A stretch of 64,000 nt of DNA from positions 18,527 to 82,526 of the forward strand of contig WTXI01000166.1 in NCBI GenBank assembly GCA_022376515.1, written 5' to 3'. Both the position numbers and the translations under genes were made by a program. Source of the stretch: Lactifluus volemus (taxonomy: Eukaryota; Basidiomycota; Agaricomycetes; Russulales; Russulaceae). Positions 32,322-45,051 of the stretch are shown in pieces. A model generated the notes under the pieces. The model did not search any database. It had not been told where the DNA came from and saw only the letters and a program-made list of their open reading frames with translations. Positions within the stretch are counted from its first letter, which is position 1; the number at the start of each line of letters is the position of its first letter.

Positions 32322-35300
32322 ATGGCTCTTGCACAACCGAATTCGTATGCCAAAGTTTATTTCATCTCATCTCGCTCAATGCTAATCATTACTACAGCCA
32401 AGATCCTCAAAACCCGGGAGCAGAGTACCTCACTCACTTCCATTCAATTCCGATTTTCACTCAGATATCTGCCTTTGAACAGTGCTCAGGTCATCGAAAC
32501 TCAACAAAGCTCTCTCTCCCTCGAGGTGACTGGTACGTATCCCAGTGGTGCTACTGAATTGAACCCTAAGTCTGTCTGCCCTGTCAGTACTCAGGGTGTA
32601 CAATCTTCCTCGTCTCAAGACACTCTCCGGAAAGAAGCGACAATTTTTTGTCACTGTGACCAACGAGGCGAGAACATGGCAGACACGATCTGTTCGGAGT
32701 GTGGGACAGCGCGTGGAATGGAACCAGGTTGTGGACTCCTTGTACGAAATCTATATTTGTTTTTTTGATTTTCTTTTTACAATTGAGTCTCTTGCAGAGC
32801 CATAATATCACTCTCCCGTATTACAGCAACTCTTTATGCGAAAAGGACCTTGCAGAAAGATATTCTTGTTGGAAGGCATGAAATCCTCTGTGAACCTCAA
32901 CATGGTTCGTCTTGTTAGATTCTGACTCACGCTCATATGACTCAGCACGCTGGATGTAGAACTTGATATTATTTTGAGCCATAATGGCGTTCATTCAGCC
33001 GAGCCAGTCACACTCTCCTTGAAGATCACCGTCTCACCAAGTGCGAGTCCCTCTCTGACTGCTCCGGTCAACACCGTGAACCACAAAGCGATCGATTTGG
33101 ACAGCCCACCGGTCGTTGAAGGAAATGCCGCGCCTCCTACTGTTCACGTCGACGGTGAAATCCTCCAACCAGCGGTAGTCACTGCTCCTCTACTTCCTTT
33201 ATCCGGGACTAGAGACCTCCCCATCAAGAGCAGTACTTCTGCGCGACCAGCATCGGACAGCCAGACGGAGATGCCACGCATCGCTCTCCGTCGTGCTGAG
33301 GAGGCTGTGAGTACGATGGAGTCATGGGGAATTGCTGTTGGGGTTGTCAAGCAGGTGATGGATGCCGTCGGTCCAATCGCATCAGTATGCCCAAAGCTAC
33401 TTTGTTTATTCGCCGAGTTAACTTTCGTTCTCCAGCTGCATCCCTACGCAAGTCTAGCATGGAGTCTGCTCTCAAAGATTCCCGAGGTCCGTCACCTTGC
33501 CTTGTCTGAGGATGCGAGACATTTATCCCTCGTTTCTAGACTTTGCTACAGCAGGTTCAGCGTGACGACAATATCCGTTCACTATTAAAAGCCATATGCG
33601 ATGCGTTTACGTTTGCAAAAGATGCAGACGCTTTGAGGAGGGTCAAGCCGGAGTCTCTTCAGGCGAAAATCCTTGAGGACATGCTGGAACGGGTCTCGGA
33701 AATTAGCAAATTTATTGAATCGTATGCGAAGGATGTGCGAATCGGTAAGTTGCCATGATCTTTTGGTTAGTCATTATTATTAATAACATGCGATTTGCAG
33801 GGAAGCGGATTCGGAAGAATATCCGTGGCCAAGTTGACGGGAAAATCACACAGTACCGCACCATCCTCATCCGACTCCGAGATGATTTTCTCGCGCGAGC
33901 TGCTGTCACCACAGAAGTTACTGTGCTTCGAATGCATGATGACGTGAGTCGAATACAGGACAACGTGAGCAATATTACTACAGGCAGGAGTTACTCGACT
34001 CAATACTTAAAATACACAGCTAAAGGCGATGTCAAACCAAGGATCAGAAGCTGGTACGTAACTCAAATGTCATAGGTCGTCCAATCGTCGATCTGAAAAG
34101 GGACGAACAGAGATGGGTGCTTTAATTAGAGAATTGCCCTATAAGGGAGGTTGGAAATTCGGTGATGAAAAGCGCTGTCTTCCTGGAACACGCGAAGATT
34201 TCTTGGATCATCTCTTCAAGTGGGTTGAGAATCCTGAATCTGAACGTGGGCTCGTGCTCTTCGGCCAAGCAGGCACTGGAAAGTCCTCAATAGCACATGA
34301 AGTCGCACGCCATTTCGAGGACAAGTGTCTCGGATCTTACTTCGCCTTCGTTCGGAAGGAGGGATCCAAAGACGAGTCATACCAACTTTTCACGACACTT
34401 GCCTGTGATCTCTCCAACACCTATCCTGCGTTCAAATTCGCCCTCGGGAGGGTCCTTAAGGATTATATGTCGCTCCGTGGTACCCGAGACCGTCGTACGC
34501 TTTTTGAACGACTCATCCTCGAACCGCTCAAGGATCTGCAAATTCGTGATCCAATCCTTATCGTAATCGATGGATTGGACGAGAGTGGAGATGCGAGTGG
34601 CACCAAAGGATTACACACCTTCCTTGCTGAACATCTTCTCGACCTCCCTTCAAAATTCCGTATTCTCATCACATCAAGGCCGGAAGTTGGTATCGAATCT
34701 GCATTCACCGAAGCACTATCTGTCCACACCCTCTACATGGATGATGACAAACTTTCTGCGAAAACAGAGCACGATATTCTCGCGTACTTTCAGGAAGCGC
34801 TCCATCCGGACGCTTTCAAAGATTATGGCGTGAAACTTTCAAAGGCAGCGGAGGGCCTGTTCCAGTGGGCTTCTGTTGCATGCGGATTCATAAACAACCC
34901 CCCTGATAGTTTCGGCTTCAGTGAGAAAAAGGTCGTACAGCGCTTGTTGGGACACTCTCGAGATCGGGATGGACAAGATCCGTTGGACCAGTTATACCAA
35001 GAAGTTCTCGAGGGATATTTCAAATCGCCTGCAGCACAGATGTTATTTCGATCTGTGATGGGACAACTTTTTGCTGCGATCGAGCCCCTCACCACCAGTT
35101 CCCTGATTGCCCTGCGTCGACATGCACCCAAAGATGATCCCGAGGATCCTGACCCCGAAGATTCAGATCAGGTTCTCAAAATGCTTAGTCATCTTGGCTC
35201 GGTGCTGAGCAATGTCACTTCATCCGATGGAATGCGGCCGATCGTTCCTCTCCATACTTCATTCCGTGACTTTCTAGCTGACGAGAAGAGTGGGGTATTT

Positions 35301-37990
35301 CATGTCGACTTCGGCAAGGCCCACCGTCGGTTGGCACATTCCTGTCTTGGTTTAATGCTCGATAGCCTCAAGTTCAATATTTGTAAACTCGACTCGTCAT
35401 ATCTCGCGAACAATCATGTCCCAGACTTGGAGTCTCGAATTTCCGAGCACATTCCGTCGGCTCTATCATATGCCTGCATTTTTTGGGACGACCATCTAGA
35501 ACATCTTGCTTTCGAACGAGATCTCTTCATAAAGTTGCGATCCCTGTTCGAGACAAAGTTTTTGTTCTGGCTAGAAGTGCTTAGCATCAAGAGCAGTGTG
35601 GGCCTTGCATCGCCAGCAATGGCATCTCTGAAGATGTGGTTGCAGCCGAAGGTGGGTGCATCCTATAATTATAAATGGCATGTAGTGACTATTTCGTAAA
35701 ATCACAACAGCCCCAAATAGACGTGGAGAATCTCCTGGCATTGGTGAACGATGCGTTCGCATTTGTTCGGTATTTCGGGATGGCAATAGCAAGAAGCGCC
35801 CCACACATATATATATCTGCTCTGCCTTTCGCACCATCCTCTTCCCGCATTATCGAACATTACCTTCACTTATTTCCCCAAAGATTATCTTTGGATCGCG
35901 GGCAATTGTCTCATTGGCCAGCATTGGAAATGGTGATTCAAGCACATGACGGCTCCATCGATTCCGTTGCATTCTCGCCAAATGGGCAGCGGATAGCGTC
36001 AGGCTCGCGAGACCACACGATTCGCGTTTGGGATGCCACGACGGGGGAGCTTGTAGCGGGCCCCTTTGCCAAGCATACCGATATGGCCCTTTCTGTTGCA
36101 TTTTCGCCGGACGGACAGCGTATTGTCTCGGCCTCGTGCGATCGCACGATTCGTGTGTGGGATGCCGCAACAGGAGAGGTCGTCGCGGGGCCGTTCATTG
36201 GACATAGTAATATGGTCAGATCTGTTGCGTTCTCGCCAGACGGGCAGCACATCGCCTCTGCCTCGGACGATCGCACGATCCGAATATGGAATGCTACAAC
36301 AGGGGAGGTTGTTGCAGGCCCGTTTAATGGACACACGGCTCCGGTCAACTCTGTTGTATTCTCCCCGGACGGGAAGCGCATTGCCTCGGCATCCCATGAT
36401 CGCACAATTCGCCTGTGGGATTCTGCAGTAGGAGGAGTCATGGCGGGCCCATTTACTGGACACACTCAACCAGTCCGCTCTGTTGCATTTTCACCGGATG
36501 GGGAGCGCATTGCCTCGGCCTCGGATGATCACACTATTCGTGTCTGGAATTCCGCAACGGGAGAGGTCATGCCCGGCCCGTTTTGTGGACACACCGATAG
36601 AGTCCAATCTGTTACATTCTCACCTGATGGGCAGCGTATCGCCTCCGCCTCGGCCGACCGCACAATTCGTGTGTGGGATGCCGCAACAGGAGAGATCATT
36701 ACGGGCCCGTTCACTGGTCACGCCGATTCTGTCTTTTCTATTGCGCTCTCACCGGACGGACAGCGCATCGCCTCGGCCTCGGCAGATCGCACGATTCGTG
36801 TGTGGGACTCCACAACAAGAGAGGCCGTAGCAGGTCCGTTTACTGGACACGCCAATTCGGTCTTTTCTATTGCGGTCTCGCTGGACGGGCAGCGCATCGC
36901 CTCGGCCTCAGCAGATCACACGATTTGTATTTGGGATGCCACAACTGGAGAGGTCACAGCTGGCCCGTTTACTGGACACACCGATTGGGTTCCTGGAGTT
37001 TCATTCTCACCAGACGGGCGGCGAATCGCTTCGGCCTCGCACGACTGCACGATTCGAGTGTGGGATGCAGCAACGGGAGAGGTCGTAGTGGGCCCGTTTA
37101 CAGGACACAATGATAAGGTCAATTCGGTTGAATTCTCACCGAATGGGCAGTGCATCGCTTCGAGCTCGCAGGATCGCACAATTCGTGTGTGGGATGCTGC
37201 AACAGGAAAGGTTATAGCGGGCCCATTTACTGGACACACCGATGGCGTCTCCTCTGCTATATTCTCACCAGACGGGCGACGCATCGCCTCGGCCTCGTTC
37301 GATTACACAATTCGTGTGTGGGATGCAGAAACAGGAGAGTTTATAGTAGGGCCGTTTAATGGGCACGGAGATGAGGTCAATTCTGTTGCGTTCTCACCGA
37401 ACGGGGAGTGCATTGCTTCAGTCTCAGATGATCGCACGATTCGTGTGTGGGATGCTGCAACAGGAGCGCTTGTGGCCGGCCCATTTACAGGACATACGAG
37501 TGCGGTCTTCGGTGTTGCATTTTCACCAGATGGGCAGTACATTGCCTCCGGCTCTGAAGATCGTACGATTCGCGTGTGGGATGCAACAACAGGAGATATC
37601 GTGGCGGGCCCATTTACTGGACACACCAATTCAGTCGATTCTGTTGCATTCTTGCCAGATGGACAACGGATCGCCTCGGCCTCAACAGATTGCACGATTC
37701 GCATGTGGCATGTCGGAACCCTGTGCACCGCCTCGGCCTCGCGAAGTCGCACGATTCATGCGGACAAGCGCAGAACGGAACACATTGACAAGTTCCCTGT
37801 CAATAATGATGGTTGGGTGTGTGGGGAGAATGGAGAGCTTCTTTTATGGATTCCACAGATTCACCGGCCATATTTCAATAGGTCTAACACTGTCTGGATT
37901 GCAGGCAGAAATTATACCCAGCTTGATATCTCAAACTTTGTACATGGATCGGATTGGGCTGCGGTACATGTTCCTAGTTCATCTAGCTAG
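32322..37990 (+). CDS. NLR-type receptor, copy 3 (1687 aa model)
   Basis: Exons are 32322-32354, 32398-32424, 32490-32532, 32588-32741, 32798-32904, 32960-33384, 33436-33486, 33540-33744, 33801-33964, 34020-34053, 34111-35651 and 35711-37990, totalling 5064 nt. Estimated positions are C2-like 20-130, Walker A 466-473, Walker B 568-572 (DGLDE), WD40 about 1007-1608, and tail to 1687. Exon 9 is 21 nt longer than in copies 1 and 2 because a segment containing the splice donor is duplicated. Both donors (GTGAGT at 33944, GTGAGC at 33965) are in frame. Intron 10 (GTACGT...GAACAG) is of the copy 3/4 type. It appears intact. Confidence 0.9.
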
Positions 37991-38448
37991 AGTCGGTACA
38001 CTATGTATGTATGCCATCCCAAATTCATCGGCAGAGATAGCACCAGTGAATCTATTATTATAATTCATCAGAAGTCTGTCGAAGTCTTTTGAGTCTTGAG
38101 AAGATGTTCGTGTTATCGTTCTTCGGGTAGTATCAGTCACGTGACCCGAGACTAGTTTGAAGTGGCACAAGCATGCTGGTCACAGCAGCTGGTGGCCACC
38201 AGATTGTCCCAGGTGACGGTTTGCGCATGCGACATCTACATGAACTACTTGGTGGAGCCAATTTCCCCAATCTGATTCCATCCACAATCCAGGCACACAT
38301 TCCAGTACTTTCTTGATATACATATATGAACAGAGGGGCCGCGAATCAAGTACATATCATAATGAGAGCAACGAACAGTTCGTTTAAGGGTGGGGGGGGA
38401 AAGGAGGGGATGTACAGTAGGCACTTGTCTGTCTGTTCGGTTCGCGAT
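37991..38448. other. 3' flank of NLR copy 3, shared with other units
   Basis: No gene is seen. It matches the flanks after copies 1 and 2. Confidence 0.55.
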
Positions 38449-39800
38449 TCATGGTGACCCATTCAGGGTAGGGTGAAGAAAAGACGAGTGCTGCGTTGGC
38501 GACGCCAGCCTCTCAGGGAGGAAGAGTGGCCAACTCGAAGATATGCTGTCCCGTACCACGCGCAGGTCCGCCTGAACCAGGGAGCCCTTGTGGTACGTCT
38601 TCTGCGCGCATGACCCCATGCACACGCGCCTCTTGTCATGGTGCCTCTTCCGAGGCCTGGCGCTGTCCCGTACCATGCGCAGGTCCGCCTGAACCAGGGC
38701 GCCCTTGTGGTACCTCTTCTGCGCGCATGACCCCATGCACCCGCGCCTCTTGTGATGGTGCCTCTTCCCAGCTTCCATTTGGGCCTGGAGCAGGGAGTGG
38801 TAATGACGCCCCACGCCCGACCCAGATGCATCGCAGGTCATGGCCCGGAATAATCTGGCACAGTCGTCCAGTCTCAACATGTCGCACTTCGATGAAGCGC
38901 GAGTCGAAGATGAGGATGTATGGAGGGTGCCATGCGACGTGCTCTGCGGTACCCTCCCACTCGATCGTACCCTTCGTGCGACTTGGGTCCCCACGTCGAT
39001 TCACATACAACCCGAATTCTGCGAAGAAAGATAAGCATCAAGAGAGGAAGCGAAAGTACATGAGGAATTACCATCGTAGCACAGCAGGAACTGGTTCTCG
39101 CTAGACCGGAACATACCCATTGGACGACATGACTCGCATCGTTTAGCGAGCTTCTCGTGACGAGGATCGTCACGTTGTGGAATAGTTACGCTCTTGAAAC
39201 TGTAGATAACGGATCAGATATCAAACGCATAAATGAGGTACGAAGAGAGAAAGACCGACTCGGAGAGATCCATGATCTCAAAGCCCTTTGTGCAGAGAAT
39301 GGCGATCCTCGCTTTCAAGAAGATGAGGTCATACGATTCTGACGGGAGGAAGAAGTCCTGTCAAGTGGTGTCAACAGTGGGGTTCGTTCCCGGAGGTCGG
39401 AGTACGTATACGTACTCGGTAGACTCGGAACCACTCTGAGCGAGGTTGGCGCCAGCCAAGTCGGGAGCTGAGAGATACGGGAGCTTTTGTTCTCTCGTTG
39501 ATCTTGCCAACAACGGGCTCGAGTACGCGGAAAACACTATCAAGCTAACCGCCACGTGAGATCGACTGAGGACCCCTTTCTTCTTCATGTAAATGACAAG
39601 GGTGCGTCCTCCAAGACTCCCAACGCTGAAAAAGTGTGAACCATTGAGCTTCTGCGGCGATGTGTTTGCACTATTTGGAGATGAAGGTACGAGTGCCTCA
39701 AATATGGTATGCAAAGAACGACTGAAAAAAATAAATAAATCGAATTTAGCAAATGAAACTCCGAGGTAGGTAAAATAGAAAAAAGGGTCCTTTCCTCTTT
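38449..39800 (-). pseudogene. RhoGEF CNH fragment, unit 3
   Basis: It has the same CNH exons as unit 1, without the LINE, and here the exon order is easiest to read: TIFEALVPSSPNSANTSPQ (about 39710), SVGSLGGRTLVIYMKKKG, VLEPVVGKINERTKAPVSL, FFLPSESYDLI, FKSVTIPQRDD, and the last exon with RRGDPSRTKGTIEWEG. The last exon contains a tandem duplication of about 140 bp (about 38540-38800), which disturbs its end. The upstream edge is a join to SDA1 within the intron before the TIFEALVP exon, the same kind of join as in unit 1. Confidence 0.78.
38540..38800. repeat. Tandem duplication in the last RhoGEF exon (unit 3 only)
   Basis: The segment running from CTGTCCCGTACCA through the ATGACCCCATGCAC block to GGTGCCTCTTCC occurs twice in succession with a few mismatches. 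The second copy starts at about 38663. Units 1 and 2 have one copy. Confidence 0.75.
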
Positions 39801-40365
39801 GGTTCCTTTAGCGCCCGTTCGCCTGCTACGTTTGACGCAATATACAGTAGGGACGATGCCAAATCTGTCGCGATTGTCGCATTGGGATGCTTTCACCCTA
39901 TCATCAAAGCTCAAAGTACACTCCTTCCTCGACAGCGACGAAGAGTCTGAGGATAGTAAGGACGAGAGTGACGTCAACGTATGTTCCAGTTTTCTGACAA
40001 GGCCTCACCTCACTTGGACTCTCGAAGAGCGTCAACGTCAAATGGCTCGAGCATAAACGTGAAGTAAAGAAAAAGACGCGCAGCGGTGAAAAGAAGATGC
40101 GGAAAGTGTTAAAGACGGTGAGCAAAAGTTCATCTAAGGCTAGTACTTCTGATTATTTGTGATCTGCTGAGACTCGTTCACAGCAACAAAGACACAAAGA
40201 CGCGGGAAATCCCCTCAATTTTCCTGCCATCCAACTACTGCACGATCCACAAACGTTTGGCGAAAGGCTCTACGATCTGTTGCAGATATATGATGCTCGC
40301 TTTTCGCTCGATCACAAAATTATCATCATGCGGCTCCTGAGTCGCGTCACCACTAGCTCACATCA
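39801..40365 (+). pseudogene. SDA1: SDA1 homologue fragment, unit 3, truncated
   Basis: It carries the same blocks as the first part of the unit 1 fragment (acidic SDEESEDSKDESD tract, HKREVKKKTRSG, LLHDPQTFGERLYDLL, ARFSLDHKIIIMRLLSRV). It stops abruptly at about 40365, where the sequence changes to the leader block of unit 4. The truncation is a deletion joining SDA1 to the leader. It is non-functional. Confidence 0.78.
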
Positions 40366-40514
40366 AACACGACGCTGGCGGTACACACACACCATCACGG
40401 ACTCGGAACCGTTCCGACCAATGCCCGCTTACGAAGCTCGAGCCTCACACCGCTCGCTCCATGCAAGACATTAGGAACAACGAATGCAAAAACTTCAGGA
40501 GGTCAGCGATGATG
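40366..40514 (+). promoter_or_regulatory. First piece of the NLR copy 4 leader
   Basis: It matches about 20900-21045 of the copy 2 leader (ACACACACCATCACG block) and ends at GATGATG, where a transposon is inserted. The leader resumes at 45052. Confidence 0.6.
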
Positions 40515-42591
40515 CCCAGTGAGAAGTGGAATGTAGTAATCCGGAGTAAACTGCAAAAAATTGAACCATTCAATCTAATTCAAAAATCCGAACAATAGCC
40601 ATTTTAATTCAATGGAAAATTGAAGGCATTATAATTATTCTGAATCGAATTGAATACCAGATCAGATCGGACCGAATTCACTTGATCAGAATTGAATCAG
40701 GTATAATTGAATTAATCCCATTTATTGTCTATTTACGGTTACAGCTCTATTCAATTTTATTCTACCCTCGATGCTAATCACGTTGCCCAAGGTGGCCACG
40801 CGTCAAACAATCCAAGTCATCTTGGTGCTCACCGTGTCTGCAAAGCCGACTACTGCGGTCAATGATCCACCACCTCCACATCATCATCTTTGTCCCTGTC
40901 ATCCGTTCTGGGCGTGGGCATGGGAGCTCCTCGGCCTCGAGCTCACGATGGCATGCGCTTGGATTGCTGAAGTGCAAGAGGGGGGTAGATGTAGGGCAGG
41001 GACATCGTGGGACTCTCCACAGGGCAGCGGTGGCGGCAGTAGCGATGGTGAGGTCAGGGCCGTCATCGTCGTCATCGTTTGTGGGTTTGAGGGTTTGGTG
41101 ATCTACCTGTATTGGAAGCTGTTAAATGCTCTCGAGTTCATAAAGGGTAGGGCGAGAAAAACAATAGGAAAAGACTGAACGCACAGGCATCACCCCAGTG
41201 GACCAAATCAGCCTCGGAAACATGGCTCTAATGATCAACAAAGACTCGGAGTGTAAGAAACATGTCAACTATGGGATCCCTTGAAACAAAGGGCTGACCT
41301 TGCCAATGACAACGTGACCGCGGCGGCGACCCAGACCACCACCACGTGGCCATTCCAGTTTGGCTACCCGATCTACTTTGTTCATGTGGATCGCACACCG
41401 AGCAGTGGTTGTGCTCTAGCCCTGCACATTGGTTTCTGTCTAGGAATGTCGAGTGAGGACCATCGGAGCTGTGTGATGCTGGTCATACGTACTGGGAATC
41501 GGTAGACGAGCTCAAGTGCTAAACATTAAACAAATGGCTATGATGGGGACCCTGCATTTCTGTGTAACCTACAAAATTCAAGTTCTCGCTGTATTAGGGT
41601 GCCCCGATATCAGTCGTAATGTCCTTGCGCAGACATTGATTCAGGACAATGACTTAGCTTCGAGCACACTTTTTGTCAGGCCCTCTGCGCCATCGCGCAC
41701 TTCCTAGATCTTGGCAATGTCGACCTAAAATCGGATCAGTGAGTGCAGTCACGATTGGTCAAACGACGAAGCTTGGTGTAGTACCATGCTCTGAAAGTCA
41801 GTAAAGCACTTGCATGTAGAGTGAGGAGGCTAGTCTCACAAGCTGGAGCCCAGTTGATAAGGGCGAGGGGTGATTAGGTTCTCCCATCGGTGTGTACGAG
41901 GTTATACGAAAATACGACGGCCTCTGGGAGCTCTGCACCAAAAAGACACAAGAAAACGTCTCGACTTGCTCCATGATCAATTTCTGTTTGTTGATCTTGA
42001 CCACAAGCGCAGCAGTGTTTTGGCGTTGGGTGAACCTGAGACATCCAGGGGAAGGGAGGGGCATGGAGATGCCAAGGTCAAGAGGAGGTCGCTCGCTCTA
42101 GTGATCTCTTCGTGACGGCAGCAGCACGGGAGGGCCGGAAAGGAGGCAGGTGACAACGGTGGTGGCAGTGAGTGATGTCGTGGTGGCGGCGGTAAGTAGG
42201 AGAGGCACGCTGGCAGAGCAGGAGGGGAGAGGAAGCACGTTGGCCCGGGGATGCAACGGGAGAAAAGCACGGCTATAAGCTCGATCGAAGATGCAGCCCC
42301 CCAAAAAAGATCCAAATGATGCTGGTCTGAGGAAGGTAGGAAGGGAGACACTCACGAAAAATTGTGGAGAGTATACAGGCCTCACGAGCAGCAGAGGAAA
42401 GAATAGGGGAACACATTGAGAAGGAGAGGAAGAGGGAAGAAATGTATGCGTCAGAATCAGCGCGCAACACGAAGTCGATAGATGTAGCACGACAAACAAC
42501 CACAAATAGGACAGTGCCTGGGTCAGTAAGTACTCGATGCAGGTTCAATGAACTGGATAAACAGTTCATTCAATTCTAATCAGTTGCTTTC

Positions 42592-42758
42592 TATTGACAT
42601 CTGTGATGTGACGTCACTGAACATCGCACGTCATCATTGTTATCACATGTACTATTCCCTGTGCAAGTACTTAAACAGAATAGTTTGGGGTGTAAATATA
42701 ATAAATTCTCTCTCCCTTACTATCACGCTGTGATCATGTCACAGTCCGATTTCCATAA
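42592..42758 (+). repeat. Left LTR
   Basis: It starts TATTGACATC and ends TTTCCATAA, with a TATAATAAATTC core. It is near-identical to the right LTR, so the insertion is young. Confidence 0.85.
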
Positions 42759-44672
42759 GGTTATGGGCCCTGGGCCCTCGCATGCTGCTATCCGACCTTG
42801 ACATTCTTTTCACCGCTCAGTTCTAGACCATGTCAGACCGCTTGATACCTCAGAATATCTCAGATGCCGCCATTCTGCCTTGTTTTTCCTTCTCATTCAG
42901 ACCACTGTTAGGGCCTTCTGAGCCCAGTAACTGTCCCGCAACCACAAAAGAATTCAGACACCGCATATATTGACCAAGTTGGGAGTCATGGGACCAAGCC
43001 CAGCCCCGCCAGCAGTAAACGTCACCGCATCCGCAGATTCAGACCACCGTTGGGACCAAGCCCAGCCCCGCCAGTAGTAACTATCACCGCATCAATGCCA
43101 CACAGATTTCTTTCCCTTTTCGTTGGGACCAAGCCCAAACGCCACAGACTTTTTTCTACCGTCGCTCCCCACCTCACTGTCACCGTATCAACGCCGTTAA
43201 GATCCCCCGTCTTTTATCTACCTCATCCCCGTCAACCGTCATCACCGCATCAACGCAGTCAAGATTTTTTCGTCTTTCGTTCTTTTCTACCGTCGCTCCC
43301 CGCCTCACCGTCACTGTACCAATGCCATGAAGAATCCCCGTCTCTTATTTTCCACCTCGTCACTCCCCCACCGGTTCTTTTACTCGGTACTGTCAGCCAC
43401 CATCCTGCCAGCCGCGTCCTTTTTTCATTGCCGTTCTCTTTCTTCATTGACGTCTTCTCTCTCATCACCACTCGTAACCGCCCCGCCTTTTTTTTGTTGC
43501 CACGAACACTCAATTTCCTTGTTTATATCACCGTCACCGCCACCCCGTTTGTCTCTTTACCATGCCAGCCGCACCAGTACCTCCGTAACCGCTATCCCTC
43601 GCCATTTCATCGCAGACCAACACCGTCCCGCCAACCGTCAGCCATCCCATCGTTTCTTTGTTGTCTCCCTTCCCTTCATTGTCCTGTCTCCCACTCTCCT
43701 GCTATTTCTTTCACTCGTTTCCTCTGCCACCGCCATTCCGTAACCGCTGCCTGTCGCTATTTCATCAAAGACCATCACTTCCCCGCTAGTTTGTTATTAC
43801 TGCCGCCGAGCCATTTTACGATCACCATTTTGTCATCACCACCGCACCGCAACACATTGTTTCTTCTTTGTTATCACCGCTGCCCCGCCGCTTTTCCATT
43901 CCTTCACCATCGCTGTCATTTTTTTTTAATTACCCCAGGTTCCGTCCACAACCACCACGTCATTTTATTATCACCACCGCCCGACAGTTTCAAAGCCCCA
44001 CCTTTTTTTCGTTCTCACCATTCCCCGTAGTTTCGATGCCCCGCTGCCCGACAGATTTTTTCTTTTTCTTTCTTTCGTTGCCATCACCGCTGTCGTTGTT
44101 TCGTCTACATTGCTGTTCAAACTTCACCGCTGCCCCGCCATCCATTCAATATGACGCCTTCATTGTTTCTTTGCAAATTTTTAATATCCTTTTTATTCCT
44201 GTTCTCCCACAATCCACCAGTGACGCCTGCTGTATCCCTCACCTGTCATTGCCTAGTCCCCGAATCCACCCGTCATGTCCCATTTCCGGGTGAGGAGGAG
44301 TATTAGTGTCTCTGTGTTCACCCGAGTCCCCGCTTGCAACATTTGAGGAGGAGCCTCAGTGCTGTTCTTGCTCATAACCCTTGCTGGCTGTTTGCCCCCG
44401 CTCTCTGCTTGGCCACCCCTACTTCCAAGGACTGACCCTGAGGAGGAGCATCAACCACTCGCGCTTACTCTCTTTTATGTCTCGTAACACTCCATTGCTT
44501 CTCAGCCTTCTGGACTCTCTTCTGTTTCTCACTTGCCTCATGGCACCTTTTCTTTTGATTGCATTACATGTACCTCTGTCTCACCATCAGCCTCATGGCT
44601 TCACCTTTATATTCTTCCGCCTCATGGCACTTTCTTTTATTGAACTGTTTGACTACGTGCGATGAGGAGGAG

Positions 44673-44839
44673 TATTGACATCTGTGATGTGACGTCACTG
44701 AACATCGCACGTCATCATTGTTATCACATGTACTATTCCCTGTGCAAGTACTTAAACAGAATAGTTTGGGGTGTAAATATAATAAATTCTCTCTCCCTTA
44801 CTATCACGCTGTGATCATGTCACAGTCCGATTTCCATTA
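44673..44839 (+). repeat. Right LTR
   Basis: It starts TATTGACATC and ends TTTCCATTA. A purine tract precedes it at 44663-44672. Confidence 0.85.
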
Positions 44840-45051
44840 CTTTCGATCGAGAAATAAATCTCGTGACTCAATCATTTGTATTCAATAAAATTCATAGAGA
44901 GATTGAATGTGATCGAGCGCTATTCAAATTTTATCAACGAAATCGAATTAATATTATTGTTATCATTTTATATCAATTCACATCAATCGTATTCATGTCA
45001 TTCAATTTTATTCGATCGGATCATATTTAATTCTATCCACTTCTCACTGGG

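Larger units (their letters stand above)
42592..44839 (+). mobile_element. Non-autonomous LTR retrotransposon (TRIM/LARD-like) nested in the TIR element
   Basis: Two near-identical 167-bp direct repeats (42592-42758 and 44673-44839) bound a 1.9-kb interior. After the left LTR is a GGTTATGGGCCC sequence resembling a Copia-type primer-binding site. Before the right LTR is a GAGGAGGAG purine tract. The 5-bp duplication CTTTC (42587-42591 and 44840-44844) is confirmed by the empty site in the 7.5-kb sister element near 46452-46466. The interior is pyrimidine-rich and repetitive, with no gag or pol. An open frame at 43050-44030 is low-complexity and not supported as a gene. Confidence 0.85.
40515..45051 (-). 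mobile_element. 4.5-kb non-autonomous element, same family as 46237-53739, opposite orientation
   Basis: The ends are CCCAGTGAGAAGTGG and its inverse, flanked by GATGATG at 40508-40514 and 45052-45058; the uninterrupted site is seen in the copy 2 leader at about 21046. The AT-rich terminal 150-270 bp at each side align with the opposite ends of the 7.5-kb element: the left end here matches its right end, and the right end here matches its left end. No transposase is present. The internal 40760-42560 has no recognised gene, with small low-complexity frames only. An LTR element is nested at 42592-44839. Confidence 0.85.

Noticed and set aside
40771..41178. A 135-codon frame in the 4.5-kb element as a possible transposase remnant
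   Set aside because: No similarity to the transposase of the 7.5-kb relative could be seen, and its composition is not protein-like.
43050..44030. A 326-codon frame in the LTR element
   Set aside because: It is serine/proline/leucine-rich from pyrimidine tracts, with overlapping open frames and no gag or pol motif.
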